Shown here piece by piece: positions 49,684 to 57,901 of a stretch of 64,000 nt of DNA. Source of the stretch: JBQTKD01 sp963703165 (lineage in GTDB: Bacteria; Actinomycetota; Actinomycetes; Sporichthyales; Sporichthyaceae); contig OY969798.1 of NCBI GenBank assembly GCA_963703165.1, positions 4,216,001 to 4,280,000 on the forward strand. Direction: 5' to 3'. Each line of letters starts with the position of its first letter. Position 1 is the stretch's first letter. The notes under the pieces are model-generated. The model did not search any database, was not told the DNA's origin, and saw nothing but the letters and a program-made list of their open reading frames with translations. Position numbers and translations under genes: made by a program.

Positions 49684-51213
49684 TTAATTCACCTGGCGTT
49701 CGTGGTCGGCCCAGTAGGGCTCGCGCAGCTTGAACTTCTGGAGCTTGCCGGTGGCGGTGCGGGCGAGTTCCGGGACGAAGTCGACGCGCTTGGGGCACTT
49801 GTAGCCCGCGAGGCGGGTGCGGCAGTGCGCGATCAGGTCCTCGGCGGTGACCGAGGGGTCCTCGAGCACGACCAGGGCGGTCACCAGTTCACCCCACTTG
49901 TCGTCGGGGATGCCGATCACGGCCACCTCCCGCACTGCGGGGTGGGAGGTTAACGCGTCCTCGACCTCGATGGAGGACACGTTCTCCCCGCCGGTGATGA
50001 TGACGTCCTTCTTGCGGTCGGCGATGACCAGATAGCCCTCGTCGTCGAGGTATCCGCCGTCGCCGGTGTGGAACCAGTTGTCGGCCTGCGCGGTGGCGGT
50101 CTCCTCCGGCAGTTCCCAGTACCCGTCGAGGTTGTGGTTGGACTGGGCGATGACCTCGCCCTCGTCGTCGATCCGCAGCCGTACCCCGACGGCCGGCACC
50201 CCGGCGCGGACCAACCGGCTCGCCCGTTCCGGCAGGGGCAGGTCGTCCCACTCAGAACGCATCCGGTTGATGGTCAGCAGCGGCGAGGTCTCGGTGAGGC
50301 CGTAGATCTGGATGAACTCCCATCCCAACTCCTCGAGCACGCGCTCGATGGTGCGGGTGGGCGGCGGAGCCCCGGCGCAGACGATGCGCAACTGGTCGCG
50401 CCCCGGCACCGGACCGTCCCACTTCGGCAGTGCCTCGAGCACCGCGTTGACCACCGCGGGGGCCGCGCACATCAGGGTCACGCCGTGCTCGGCGATCCGG
50501 CGCAGGATCTCCATCCCGTCGATCTGACGGATCACCACCTGCTTGGCGCCCATGCCGGTCAATCCGTAGGGCATGCCCCAGCCGTTGCAGTGGAACATCG
50601 GCAGCGTGTGCAGGTAGACGTCGCGGTCGCTGATCGAGGTGTGCAGCCCGAAGATGTTCGCGTTCAGCCAGAGATTACGGTGCGTCAGTTGCACGCCCTT
50701 GGGCCGTGCGGTGGTGCCTGAGGTGTAGTTGATGGTGGCCGTCGCCGCCTCGTCCGGGTTCGCCCACGGCTGCGGTTCGGTGTCCGGCAGGTACAGCGCG
50801 TCGTCCTCGCCGAGCACGAACTTGTGAGGGGCGTCGATGGCGTCCAGCATGCCCTTGAGCGACGGGTCGGCGTAGACGACCTCCGCACCGGAGTGGGCGA
50901 TGATGAAGTCGATCTCGGGCTGCGCCAGCCGGAAGTTCACCGGCACGAGGACCCGGCCCCAGCCGGACACCCCGAAGAACGAGGTGAACAGCCGCGAGCT
51001 GTTCTGCGAGATGACGGCGACCCGCCCGCCGGCCGCGACCCCGAGTTGGTCGAGCCGCGCCGCCTGTGCGCGGGCCAGCTCGCCCAGCTGCCGATAGGTG
51101 AACGACCCCTGGCTGGGAGCGGGCTGATCCGGCTCGTCCACCATCGCGATCCGGTCCGGGTAGACGGACTCGGCGCGGTCGAGGAAGTCGGTGACGGTGA
51201 GCGGGTAGAACAT
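49684..51213 (-). CDS. Acyl-CoA synthetase (FadD-type, AMP-binding)
   Basis: 509 residues. AMP-binding signature YTSGTTARPKGVQLTHRN, YGLTETSPLLTINRMRSEWD, the hinge region DGGYLDDEGYLVIADRKKDV and the C-terminal Lys in RTATGKLQKF. It activates a carboxylic acid as its CoA thioester via acyl-AMP; the length and motifs fit medium/long-chain fatty acid ligases. The ATG at 51213 has GGAGG six bases upstream; the frame open to 51600 is not used. Confidence 0.93.
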   Translation of the reverse strand: MFYPLTVTDFLDRAESVYPDRIAMVDEPDQPAPSQGSFTYRQLGELARAQAARLDQLGVAAGGRVAVISQNSSRLFTSFFGVSGWGRVLVPVNFRLAQPEIDFIIAHSGAEVVYADPSLKGMLDAIDAPHKFVLGEDDALYLPDTEPQPWANPDEAATATINYTSGTTARPKGVQLTHRNLWLNANIFGLHTSISDRDVYLHTLPMFHCNGWGMPYGLTGMGAKQVVIRQIDGMEILRRIAEHGVTLMCAAPAVVNAVLEALPKWDGPVPGRDQLRIVCAGAPPPTRTIERVLEELGWEFIQIYGLTETSPLLTINRMRSEWDDLPLPERASRLVRAGVPAVGVRLRIDDEGEVIAQSNHNLDGYWELPEETATAQADNWFHTGDGGYLDDEGYLVIADRKKDVIITGGENVSSIEVEDALTSHPAVREVAVIGIPDDKWGELVTALVVLEDPSVTAEDLIAHCRTRLAGYKCPKRVDFVPELARTATGKLQKFKLREPYWADHERQVN

Positions 51214-51436
51214 TGCTTTCCTCCGGCGGGGACGCCTGGCTGCGACGTCCCGACTCTCGCACAGCGCCCCCGGCCGGGGAACGAGCCGGCGCCGTCCTGC
51301 GCCGAATCGACCGAGCGGCGCGACATCACTCCGACGGCGGTACCCGTACCGGCACGAGTCGGACAACCATGACGCCAATGGGACCGATCCGTCCGGATCT
51401 GTCCGCTGTGGGTGGGTGCAGGACGCGGGGGTGCGC

Positions 51437-53023
51437 ATGAACGGTGAGGCGACGGAGCCGCTCGCTGGTCGTGAGGTCCTGAGCAGGACCGAGGGCGACC
51501 GGGTCCCCGCCCCCCGCCGTGACCCGGACTCGCCGCCCGCGCCGAGCTCGACCAGCTCGAGGCATCGCCCACCCGATTCGGTCCGTTGGATCTGGGGCAC
51601 CGCCTTCGCGCTGTTCGTCCTCTACACGGTGGCCGGCGTCCGCGACCACACCCAGCTCGGCACCCTCGGGTACGACCTGGGGATCTTCGAGCAGGACGTG
51701 CGGTCCTGGGCGGGCCTGCATCTTCCGACGGCCGAACTGCTCGGCCCGGACTATCCGCGTCTGGGCAATCACTTCTCACCGATCCTGCTGCTGCTCGCGC
51801 CCTTCTACGTCCTGTTCTCCTCGCCGGTGACTCTGATCGTCGCCCAGGCCGCGCTGCTGGCCGTCGCCGTCGTCCCGATCGCGACCTGGGCCCAGCGGAC
51901 ACTGGACCGCAACACCGCGGTGGTCGTCGCGCTGGGCTACGGGCTGTCCTGGGGCCTGGCGCACGCCGTCGAGTTCTCCTTCCACGAGGTCGCGTTCGCG
52001 GTCCCGCTGCTCGCGTTCAGCGCCTGTGCGCTGGGCCAGGGCCGTGCCCGCGCCGCGGTGGCCTGGGCGTTGCCGCTGCTGCTGGTCAAGGAGGACCTCG
52101 GCCTGACCGTCATCGGCGTCGGCCTGTTGGTCTGGCTGCACCTCGGCCGCCGGGTCCTCGGCCTGTGCACGATCGGGATCGGGTTCGTCGGGATGGGGCT
52201 GGCCTACCTGATCCTGAACCTCAACCGCCCGGGTGGCGGCTACGACCACTCCGGCAAGGTCGGGTTCGGGGAGGGCAACTTCGGCAGCCAGGTGGAGCAC
52301 TTCACCGTCGGGATGCTGAACCCGGAGAGCAAGGCGCAGTTGCTGATCCTGCTGTTCGCGATCACCGGATTCCTGGCGCTGCGTTCCCCCCTGGCATTGC
52401 TGGCGGTGCCGACGCTGGCGTGGCGTCTGTACTCCGATCACTGGCCTTACTTCACCGGCCACTACCACTACAACCTCGTGCTGATGCCGATCCTGTTCGC
52501 CGCCTTCGTGCACGCGATGGTGCGACTGGGCCCGGACGGTGCGGCGCTGCGCAGGTTCGCACTGCAGATGTGTGCGGTCACCACCGCGCTGCTGTTGCCC
52601 TCGAGCTTCCTGGCGAACCCGCTGCGCCCGAGCGCGTGGGCCGAGCAGCCGCGGGTCGCGCAGGCCAAGGCGGTCATGGCGCAGCTGCCCGACGACGCCA
52701 CCGTCGCCACGTCGAACAACCTCGCCCCGCAGCTGACCGGGCGCGCGAAGGTCAGCATCTTCGGCTGGACGCATCAGCTGTCCGATCCGGACTGGATCCT
52801 CGTCGACCGCGCCGCGTGGCCCTGGCCGTACGGGTCCTGGGACAAGCAGGAAGCCGCCTTGGCTGCGGCGCGGACCGCGGGCTTCCGCGACGTGGACGCC
52901 CGTGGGGACTTCGTCCTGCTGCACCGCACACCGGCAGCCACGGCGACGGTCGACCCGGCCCCGCTCGAGCCCGCGGTGCAAGCACCGGCCACGCCGCGGA
53001 TCGAGCGTCCTGCCGGGCGCTAG
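51437..53023 (+). CDS. DUF2079 membrane protein (GT-C-like)
   Basis: 528 residues, ten or so membrane segments, with a disordered N-terminal tail of 45 residues. DUF2079 hallmark GYDLGIFEQDVRSWAGL in the first outer loop (Asp/Glu probably functional), GNHFSPILLLLAPFYVLF and HYHYNLVLMPILFAAFVHAM. Topology resembles GT-C glycosyltransferases, but no substrate is known. The stop shares bases with the stop of the convergent MerR gene (GCTAGC). Confidence 0.87.
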   Translation: MNGEATEPLAGREVLSRTEGDRVPAPRRDPDSPPAPSSTSSRHRPPDSVRWIWGTAFALFVLYTVAGVRDHTQLGTLGYDLGIFEQDVRSWAGLHLPTAELLGPDYPRLGNHFSPILLLLAPFYVLFSSPVTLIVAQAALLAVAVVPIATWAQRTLDRNTAVVVALGYGLSWGLAHAVEFSFHEVAFAVPLLAFSACALGQGRARAAVAWALPLLLVKEDLGLTVIGVGLLVWLHLGRRVLGLCTIGIGFVGMGLAYLILNLNRPGGGYDHSGKVGFGEGNFGSQVEHFTVGMLNPESKAQLLILLFAITGFLALRSPLALLAVPTLAWRLYSDHWPYFTGHYHYNLVLMPILFAAFVHAMVRLGPDGAALRRFALQMCAVTTALLLPSSFLANPLRPSAWAEQPRVAQAKAVMAQLPDDATVATSNNLAPQLTGRAKVSIFGWTHQLSDPDWILVDRAAWPWPYGSWDKQEAALAAARTAGFRDVDARGDFVLLHRTPAATATVDPAPLEPAVQAPATPRIERPAGR

Positions 53024-53796
53024 CGGGTGAACGGGATCGACACCCGGGTCTGCTCACGGGACAGGTATTCCTCGATCACCGGGGCCTGCGGTGTGCCGCC
53101 GAGACGGTCGATCTCGGCGAACAACGAAAGGTAGGCCAGGACCACGGAGTCCAGGCCGCCGTGATGCACGGTGCTCACCGCGGACCCGCCGGGCAGTGTC
53201 GTCGTGGGCAACGGTCCGGGGTCGCCGTCGACGGCGGTGAAGACGTGACCGTCGACCTCGTCGGAGAGATCCAGCGGGAAGGTCGCGCCCCACGGTCCGA
53301 TCCGTCGCCGGCCGCTCGTGCGGAGGTTGGCGCGCACCTCCCGGATCGCCGAGCGCACAGCTTTCTCCAGGATGTCGAACGACGCCCCGTACCCGCAGAC
53401 GGTCACCTGACGTTCCGTCAGTTCGAGCACCTCGACGTGATACTCAAAGGCCGACTCGGCGGCCACCAGGGTGTCGAGTTCGTCGAGCCGACGTCGGTCA
53501 CGTTCCAGTTCGGCGGCTGCACGGTCGCGCTCCCGCTGCAGGGCCGTCGCAGCGTCCGTCCCGCCGCCCAGGATCACCGCGATCTGCGCGGGCGCGACGT
53601 CGAGCGCACGCAGCCGTGCGATCAGTTCGGCGGTCGCCAGCTGATCCGGGTGATACCGCCGGTATCCGCTGCTCTCGTCCACCGTGGCCGGCGTGAGCAG
53701 CCCGATGCGGTCGTAGTAGCGCAACGTGGAGACCGGGAGCCGGCAGCGCCGCGCGAACTCACCGATCAGCAGGTCCACGACCGCAGCCTGCCTCAT
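53020..53796 (-). CDS. MerR-family regulator with GyrI-like effector domain
   Basis: 258 residues. MerR winged helix (LLIGEFARRCRLPVSTLRYY DRIGLL, SSGYRRYHPDQL), a coiled-coil dimer helix (ALQRERDRAAAELERDRRRL) and a GyrI/BmrR-like ligand domain (about 115-255). It probably binds a hydrophobic drug-like effector. The start ATG 53796 overlaps the stop of the SnoaL-like gene (ATGA), suggesting that it regulates this small operon. Confidence 0.9.
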   Translation of the reverse strand: MRQAAVVDLLIGEFARRCRLPVSTLRYYDRIGLLTPATVDESSGYRRYHPDQLATAELIARLRALDVAPAQIAVILGGGTDAATALQRERDRAAAELERDRRRLDELDTLVAAESAFEYHVEVLELTERQVTVCGYGASFDILEKAVRSAIREVRANLRTSGRRRIGPWGATFPLDLSDEVDGHVFTAVDGDPGPLPTTTLPGGSAVSTVHHGGLDSVVLAYLSLFAEIDRLGGTPQAPVIEEYLSREQTRVSIPFTR

Positions 53797-54245
53797 CCCC
53801 GCGGGGGCTCCACGACGCGCACCGTGCTGCGCCGGGAGACGATCGTGGCCACCGCCTCCGCCGGGATGCCCTGGGCGTGCAGCGTGGCGGCCCGGTCGAA
53901 GAACTCCCGGTAACGCCAACACTTCTCGCCGCGGAGCTCGAACCACGACACCCCGGGGAAGGCCAGCCGCCGCCCGCCGCCCGAAAGCACGGTGTCGGAC
54001 ACGGTGTAGTCGAAGTCCCACTCCGCGACGATCGCCTCGGGTGTCACGAGACTCCGGGTGATCGTCCAGGTGTGCTCCGCCGATTCGGCCCACGTGCGCT
54101 CGAACATGCCGCTCAGCGCCTCCGGCCCGTGAAAGTCGCCGAAGAAGATGTCCTGGTAGTCGATGTCGTCGGTGAAGCAGGCCAACGTCGCCTCGAGGTC
54201 GCGGGCGTTGTGGGCGGCCGTGTAGCGGTCCAGGAGGCTCGTCAT
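53793..54245 (-). CDS. SnoaL-like (NTF2 fold) protein
   Basis: 150 residues: MTSLLDRYTAAHNARDLEAT LACFTDDIDYQDIFFGDFHG, a typical SnoaL core, with WDFDYTVSDTVL and EKCWRYREFFDRAATLHAQG. A polyketide-cyclase or isomerase-like pocket, substrate unknown. It forms a two-gene operon with the MerR regulator downstream. Confidence 0.87.
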   Translation of the reverse strand: MTSLLDRYTAAHNARDLEATLACFTDDIDYQDIFFGDFHGPEALSGMFERTWAESAEHTWTITRSLVTPEAIVAEWDFDYTVSDTVLSGGGRRLAFPGVSWFELRGEKCWRYREFFDRAATLHAQGIPAEAVATIVSRRSTVRVVEPPRG

Positions 54246-54320
54246 GACTGTGATGGTCGACCCTGAAGCCGGTGCAGGGTCAAGCAGGAATTGTCGGACC
54301 CGAGATCTACGGTCCGCGTC

Positions 54321-54668
54321 ATGGCGGACCAACTTCCGCTCTGGCTCGGCGCGGCAGCCGCGCTGGGTATCCCGCTGCTCGCCTTCGCGGGCTCGGTGGC
54401 CGGGCAGGTGCTGTCGCGACGTGACGCCCGGGATCTGGACGTCCGATGGCAGCGCGAGGAGACGATGCGTCTGCTCCGGTGGGCGGCTGAGCTCGCCTCA
54501 GAGCAGGGGGCGCGCGGCGTGGTGGGGATTGCCACCTTGGAGGCGCTGACGGACTCTGCGCTGGTTCAACGAGCCGACGAGCCGATCGTCGCTGCGATCT
54601 TTGCTTCCGTGATCAGTTCGGCGAAGGACAGTTACGCTGAAGAAGATCTGGTCGAGGAGGCGGATTAG
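54321..54668 (+). CDS. Small membrane-anchored protein of unknown function
   Basis: 115 residues from ATG 54321: an N-terminal membrane segment (LWLGAAAALGIPLLAFAGSV), a charged helix (SRRDARDLDVRWQREETMRL LRWAAELA) and an acidic end (YAEEDLVEEAD). The topology is that of a membrane-tethered helical adaptor. The next gene starts directly after the stop, so the two form an operon. No family recognised. Confidence 0.65.
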   Translation: MADQLPLWLGAAAALGIPLLAFAGSVAGQVLSRRDARDLDVRWQREETMRLLRWAAELASEQGARGVVGIATLEALTDSALVQRADEPIVAAIFASVISSAKDSYAEEDLVEEAD

Positions 54669-54836
54669 GTGCCCAAGGTCATCAAGGTGACGCGCGCCCA
54701 GATCATGGCTGCCCAGGCGTTGATCAAGATGTACGAGCGCGGAGTGGTGCCCGAGCCTGGCAAGGCCGTGCGCGCGATCGCCGCCGCGAAGCGCAAGGTG
54801 ACGCCTGAGCGAGACGTCGTCTTCGAAGAGGCCTAG
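54669..54836 (+). CDS. Very small helical protein, partner of upstream gene
   Basis: 55 residues from GTG 54669, the base after the previous stop: VPKVIKVTRAQIMAAQALIK MYERGVVPEPGKAVRAIAAA and an acidic end DVVFEEA. Strongly helical and basic in the middle. With a membrane partner on one side and the conserved radical SAM-rne block starting 79 bases later, it may be an adaptor. No family recognised. Confidence 0.6.
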   Translation: MPKVIKVTRAQIMAAQALIKMYERGVVPEPGKAVRAIAAAKRKVTPERDVVFEEA

Positions 54837-54915
54837 CCTCCGCACGTCCGGGCTCGGCAGCCCAGCCGGGATACCCTGACCAGCACCGCCGTCGTCTGAG
54901 AAAGCGTCGTTCACC

Positions 54916-56843
54916 GTGCCCGTCCAGTCCCTGTTCCCGCGCCTCGAGCCGCTGCTGCCGCGTGTGCAGAAGCCCGTGCAATACATCGGCGGCGAGCTGA
55001 ACGCGTGCGTCAAGGACTGGGACGACGCCCAGGTCCGCTGGTGCCTCATGTACCCCGACGCCTACGAGGTCGGGCTGCCCAACCAGGGCGTGCAGATCCT
55101 CTACGAGGTGCTGAACGAGCGTGAGGGGGTCCTCGCCGAGCGCACGTATGCGGTCTGGCCGGACCTCGAGGCGTTGATGCGGGAGCACGCTGTCCCGCAG
55201 TTCACCGTCGATGCGCACCGGCCGGTGTCCGCCTTCGACGTGCTCGGCGTCAGCTTCTCCACCGAACTGGGCTACACGAACCTGCTCAATGCCCTGGACC
55301 TGGCCGGCGTCCCGCTGCTCTCCGCCGAGCGCACCGACGACCACCCGCTGGTGATCGCCGGTGGGCACTCCGCGTTCAACCCCGAGCCCATCGCCGACTA
55401 CCTCGACGCCGCCGTGCTGGGCGACGGGGAGGAGATCGCGCTGGCGATCACCGAGGTCATCCGCGAGTGGAAGGCCGAGGGGTCCCCGGGGGTCGCGACG
55501 AGGTCCTCGCGCGTCTGGCCGCCGGTGGCGGTGTCTACGTCCCGCGCTTCTACGACGTTGTGTACGGCGAGGACCTGGCGATCGCGTCGATCAAGCCCAA
55601 CCGGCCGGGCATCCCTCCGCGCATCAGCAAGCACACGGTGATGGACCTCGACTCCTGGCCGTACCCGCGCAAGCTGCTGGTGCCGCTGGCCGAGACCGTC
55701 CACGAGCGATTCAGCGTCGAGATCTTCCGCGGCTGCACCCGCGGCTGCCGCTTCTGCCAGGCAGGGATGATCACCCGCCCGGTCCGCGAGCGCAGCATCG
55801 GCTCCATCGGCGAGATGGTCCGCGTGGGGCTGGCGAACACCGGTTTCGAGGAGGTCGGGCTCCTTTCCCTGAGCAGCGCCGACCACTCCGAGATCGGGGA
55901 CATCGCCAAGGGCCTGGCCGACCGCTACGAGCAGGACAAGATCGGGCTCTCGCTCCCGTCGACCCGCGTGGACGCGTTCAACGTGACCCTCGCCGAGGAG
56001 CTGACCCGCAACGGCCGCCGCTCCGGGCTGACCTTCGCCCCCGAGGGCGGCAGCGAGCGGATGCGCAAAGTGATCAACAAGATGGTCACCGAGGAAGACC
56101 TCATCCGGACCGTCAGCACCGCCTACGAGCACGGCTGGCGCCAGGTGAAGCTCTACTTCATGTGCGGTCTGCCCACCGAGACCGACGAGGACGTCCTGCA
56201 GATCGCCGAGCTGGCGCGCCGGGTCATCCAGGCCGGGCGCGACGCCACCGGCACCCGCGACATCCGCTGCACGGTCTCCATCGGTGGGTTCGTGCCCAAG
56301 CCGCAGACCCCGTTCCAGTGGGCGGCGCAGCTCGACGCCGAGACCACCGACGCCCGGCTCAAGAAGCTCCGGGACGTGCTGCGCAACGACCGGCAGTACG
56401 GCAAGGCGATCGGCTTCCGGTACCACGACGGCAAGCCGGGCATCGTCGAAGGACTGCTCTCCCGCGGTGACCGCCGGGTCGGCAAGGTCATCGAGGCGGT
56501 CTGGCGCGACGGCGGCCGCTTCGACGGCTGGAGCGAGCACTTCTCCTATCAACGCTGGATGGATTGCGCCGCCGCCGAGCTCGAGGGCACCGGGGTCGAC
56601 GTCGACTGGTTCACCACCCGCGAGCGCGACGAGGCCGAGGTCCTGCCCTGGGACCACCTCGACGCCGGGCTGGACCGGAGCTGGCTCTGGGCGGACTGGC
56701 AGGAGTCCCTCAACGCGGACAGCGCCGACGTCGAGGACTGCCGCTGGGAAGGCTGTTACGACTGTGGCGTGTGCGGTGAGATGGGCACCGAGATCCAGAT
56801 CGGGCCCACCGGCCGTACGCTCCTGCCGCTGTCCATCGTCTGA
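54916..56843 (+). pseudogene. TIGR03960-family B12-binding/radical SAM protein, single-base frameshift near 55490
   Basis: Reading from GTG 54916 gives the cobalamin-binding-like N-terminal half (YPDAYEVGLPNQGVQILYEV, VIAGGHSAFNPEPIADYLDA). After EGSPG the frame is lost at a run of five Gs (55488-55492). One more G restores the family sequence GGRDEVLARLAAGGGVYVPR, and the radical SAM part follows with cluster motif GCTRGCRFCQAG, IGLSLPSTRVDAFN and YFMCGLPTETDEDV. The rest is intact to 56843. In actinobacteria this gene precedes TIGR03936 and rne. With the indel it would not produce a full protein; an assembly error is quite possible. Confidence 0.85.
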
Positions 56844-56844
56844 G

Positions 56845-57614
56845 ATGGCAGCCAAGAGTCCCGACGGCCCGCCGCCCCCGCCGACCGTCCAGAAGCTGCG
56901 GCTGCGCTACGCCAAGCGCGGACGGCTGCGGTTCACCAGCCACCGCGACTTCCAGCGCGCGTTCGAACGGGCGATCCGCCGGGCGAACGTCCCCATCGCG
57001 TATTCGGCGGGGTTCAGCCCGCACCCCAAGGTCTCCTACGCCAACGCCGCCTCCACCGGCACCGAGAGCGAGGCCGAGTACCTGGAGATCGGCCTGAGTG
57101 AGCGCCGCGACCCGGAGGCGATCCGGGCGGCGCTGGATCAGGCCCTGCCCCCCGGCCTGGACGTGTTGGAGGTCGTGGAATCCGCCGGGGAGCGCTCGCG
57201 GACCGCCTGGAGGCCTCGGTCTGGCGGATCGTGCTCGACGACGTCCCCGAGGCGACCGCGCGGAAGGCCGTCGAGGCGTTCCTGGCCGCGAGCGAGGTCG
57301 AGGTCGAGCGCATGACCAAAAACGGGCTGCGGCGCTTCGACGCGCGCTCGGCGGTCCTGTCGGCGGAGGTAGGGCCGTCCGAGGGGTCCGGCGAGCGTGG
57401 CGGGACCGAGGAGTCGGCGCCCTGTGCGATACTGCAGATGGTTGTACGACACGTCACACCCGCCGTACGACCCGACGACGTCCTCACCGGACTGCTCCGA
57501 GTCGCGGATCTGACGCCGCCGCACCCTCCCCGGGTGACACGGCTGGCGCAAGGTCTGCTCGACGAGGTCTCCGGTGCGGTGCACGACCCGCTGACTCCGG
57601 ATCGATCCGGCTGA
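56845..57614 (+). pseudogene. TIGR03936/DUF2344 family protein, single-base frameshift near 57193
   Basis: ATG 56845 opens a DUF2344 protein (RLRYAKRGRLRFTSHRDFQR AFERAIRRANVPIAYSAGFS PHPK). After VVESAGE the frame is lost next to GGGG; one extra G yields ALADRLEASVWRIVLDDVPE and the rest of the family sequence, ending DPLTPDRSG at 57614. The family is the partner of TIGR03960 radical SAM proteins, often fused to them, and is thought to act in a shared modification step whose target is unknown. The same defect type in the preceding gene suggests indel errors in this assembly. Confidence 0.83.
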
Positions 57615-57650
57615 CGGAACGTTCTGGGATCGACAGGCCCGCGCAGGTTC

Positions 57651-57666
57651 GGTGAGTCAACTCACC
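57651..57666. other. Palindrome in the 287-base gap before rne
   Basis: GGTGAGT-CA-ACTCACC is perfect and is followed by a GAGG/CCTC hairpin (57690-57705). Together they may end the upstream transcript or mark the long 5' leader of rne (57615-57901). No open gene is visible. Confidence 0.4.
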
Positions 57667-57901
57667 GTCACCGCGCCGTCGGTTTCACCCGAGGGGCTTG
57701 CTCCTCACCGACTGGCCACACCGCTCCGCCGCCGACCAGGCGCGCAGGAGCGGAACACATTCCGGCCGCCCGGCTAGGTGCCGATCGGACCGGGTACTGG
57801 ATCCTTCGTCGGGCGGCGACCCACCGCTCGGCGGACCGAATGAAGGTCCCGCGCGGCGCCGCTCCGGCTGCGCCCGGGAACCGGAACGGCAGACGCACAC
57901 C

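Noticed and set aside
55488..55492. Programmed ribosomal frameshift in the TIGR03960 gene
   Set aside because: No A/T-rich slippery heptamer and no evident downstream pseudoknot, and the next gene has the same kind of defect. An indel is simpler.
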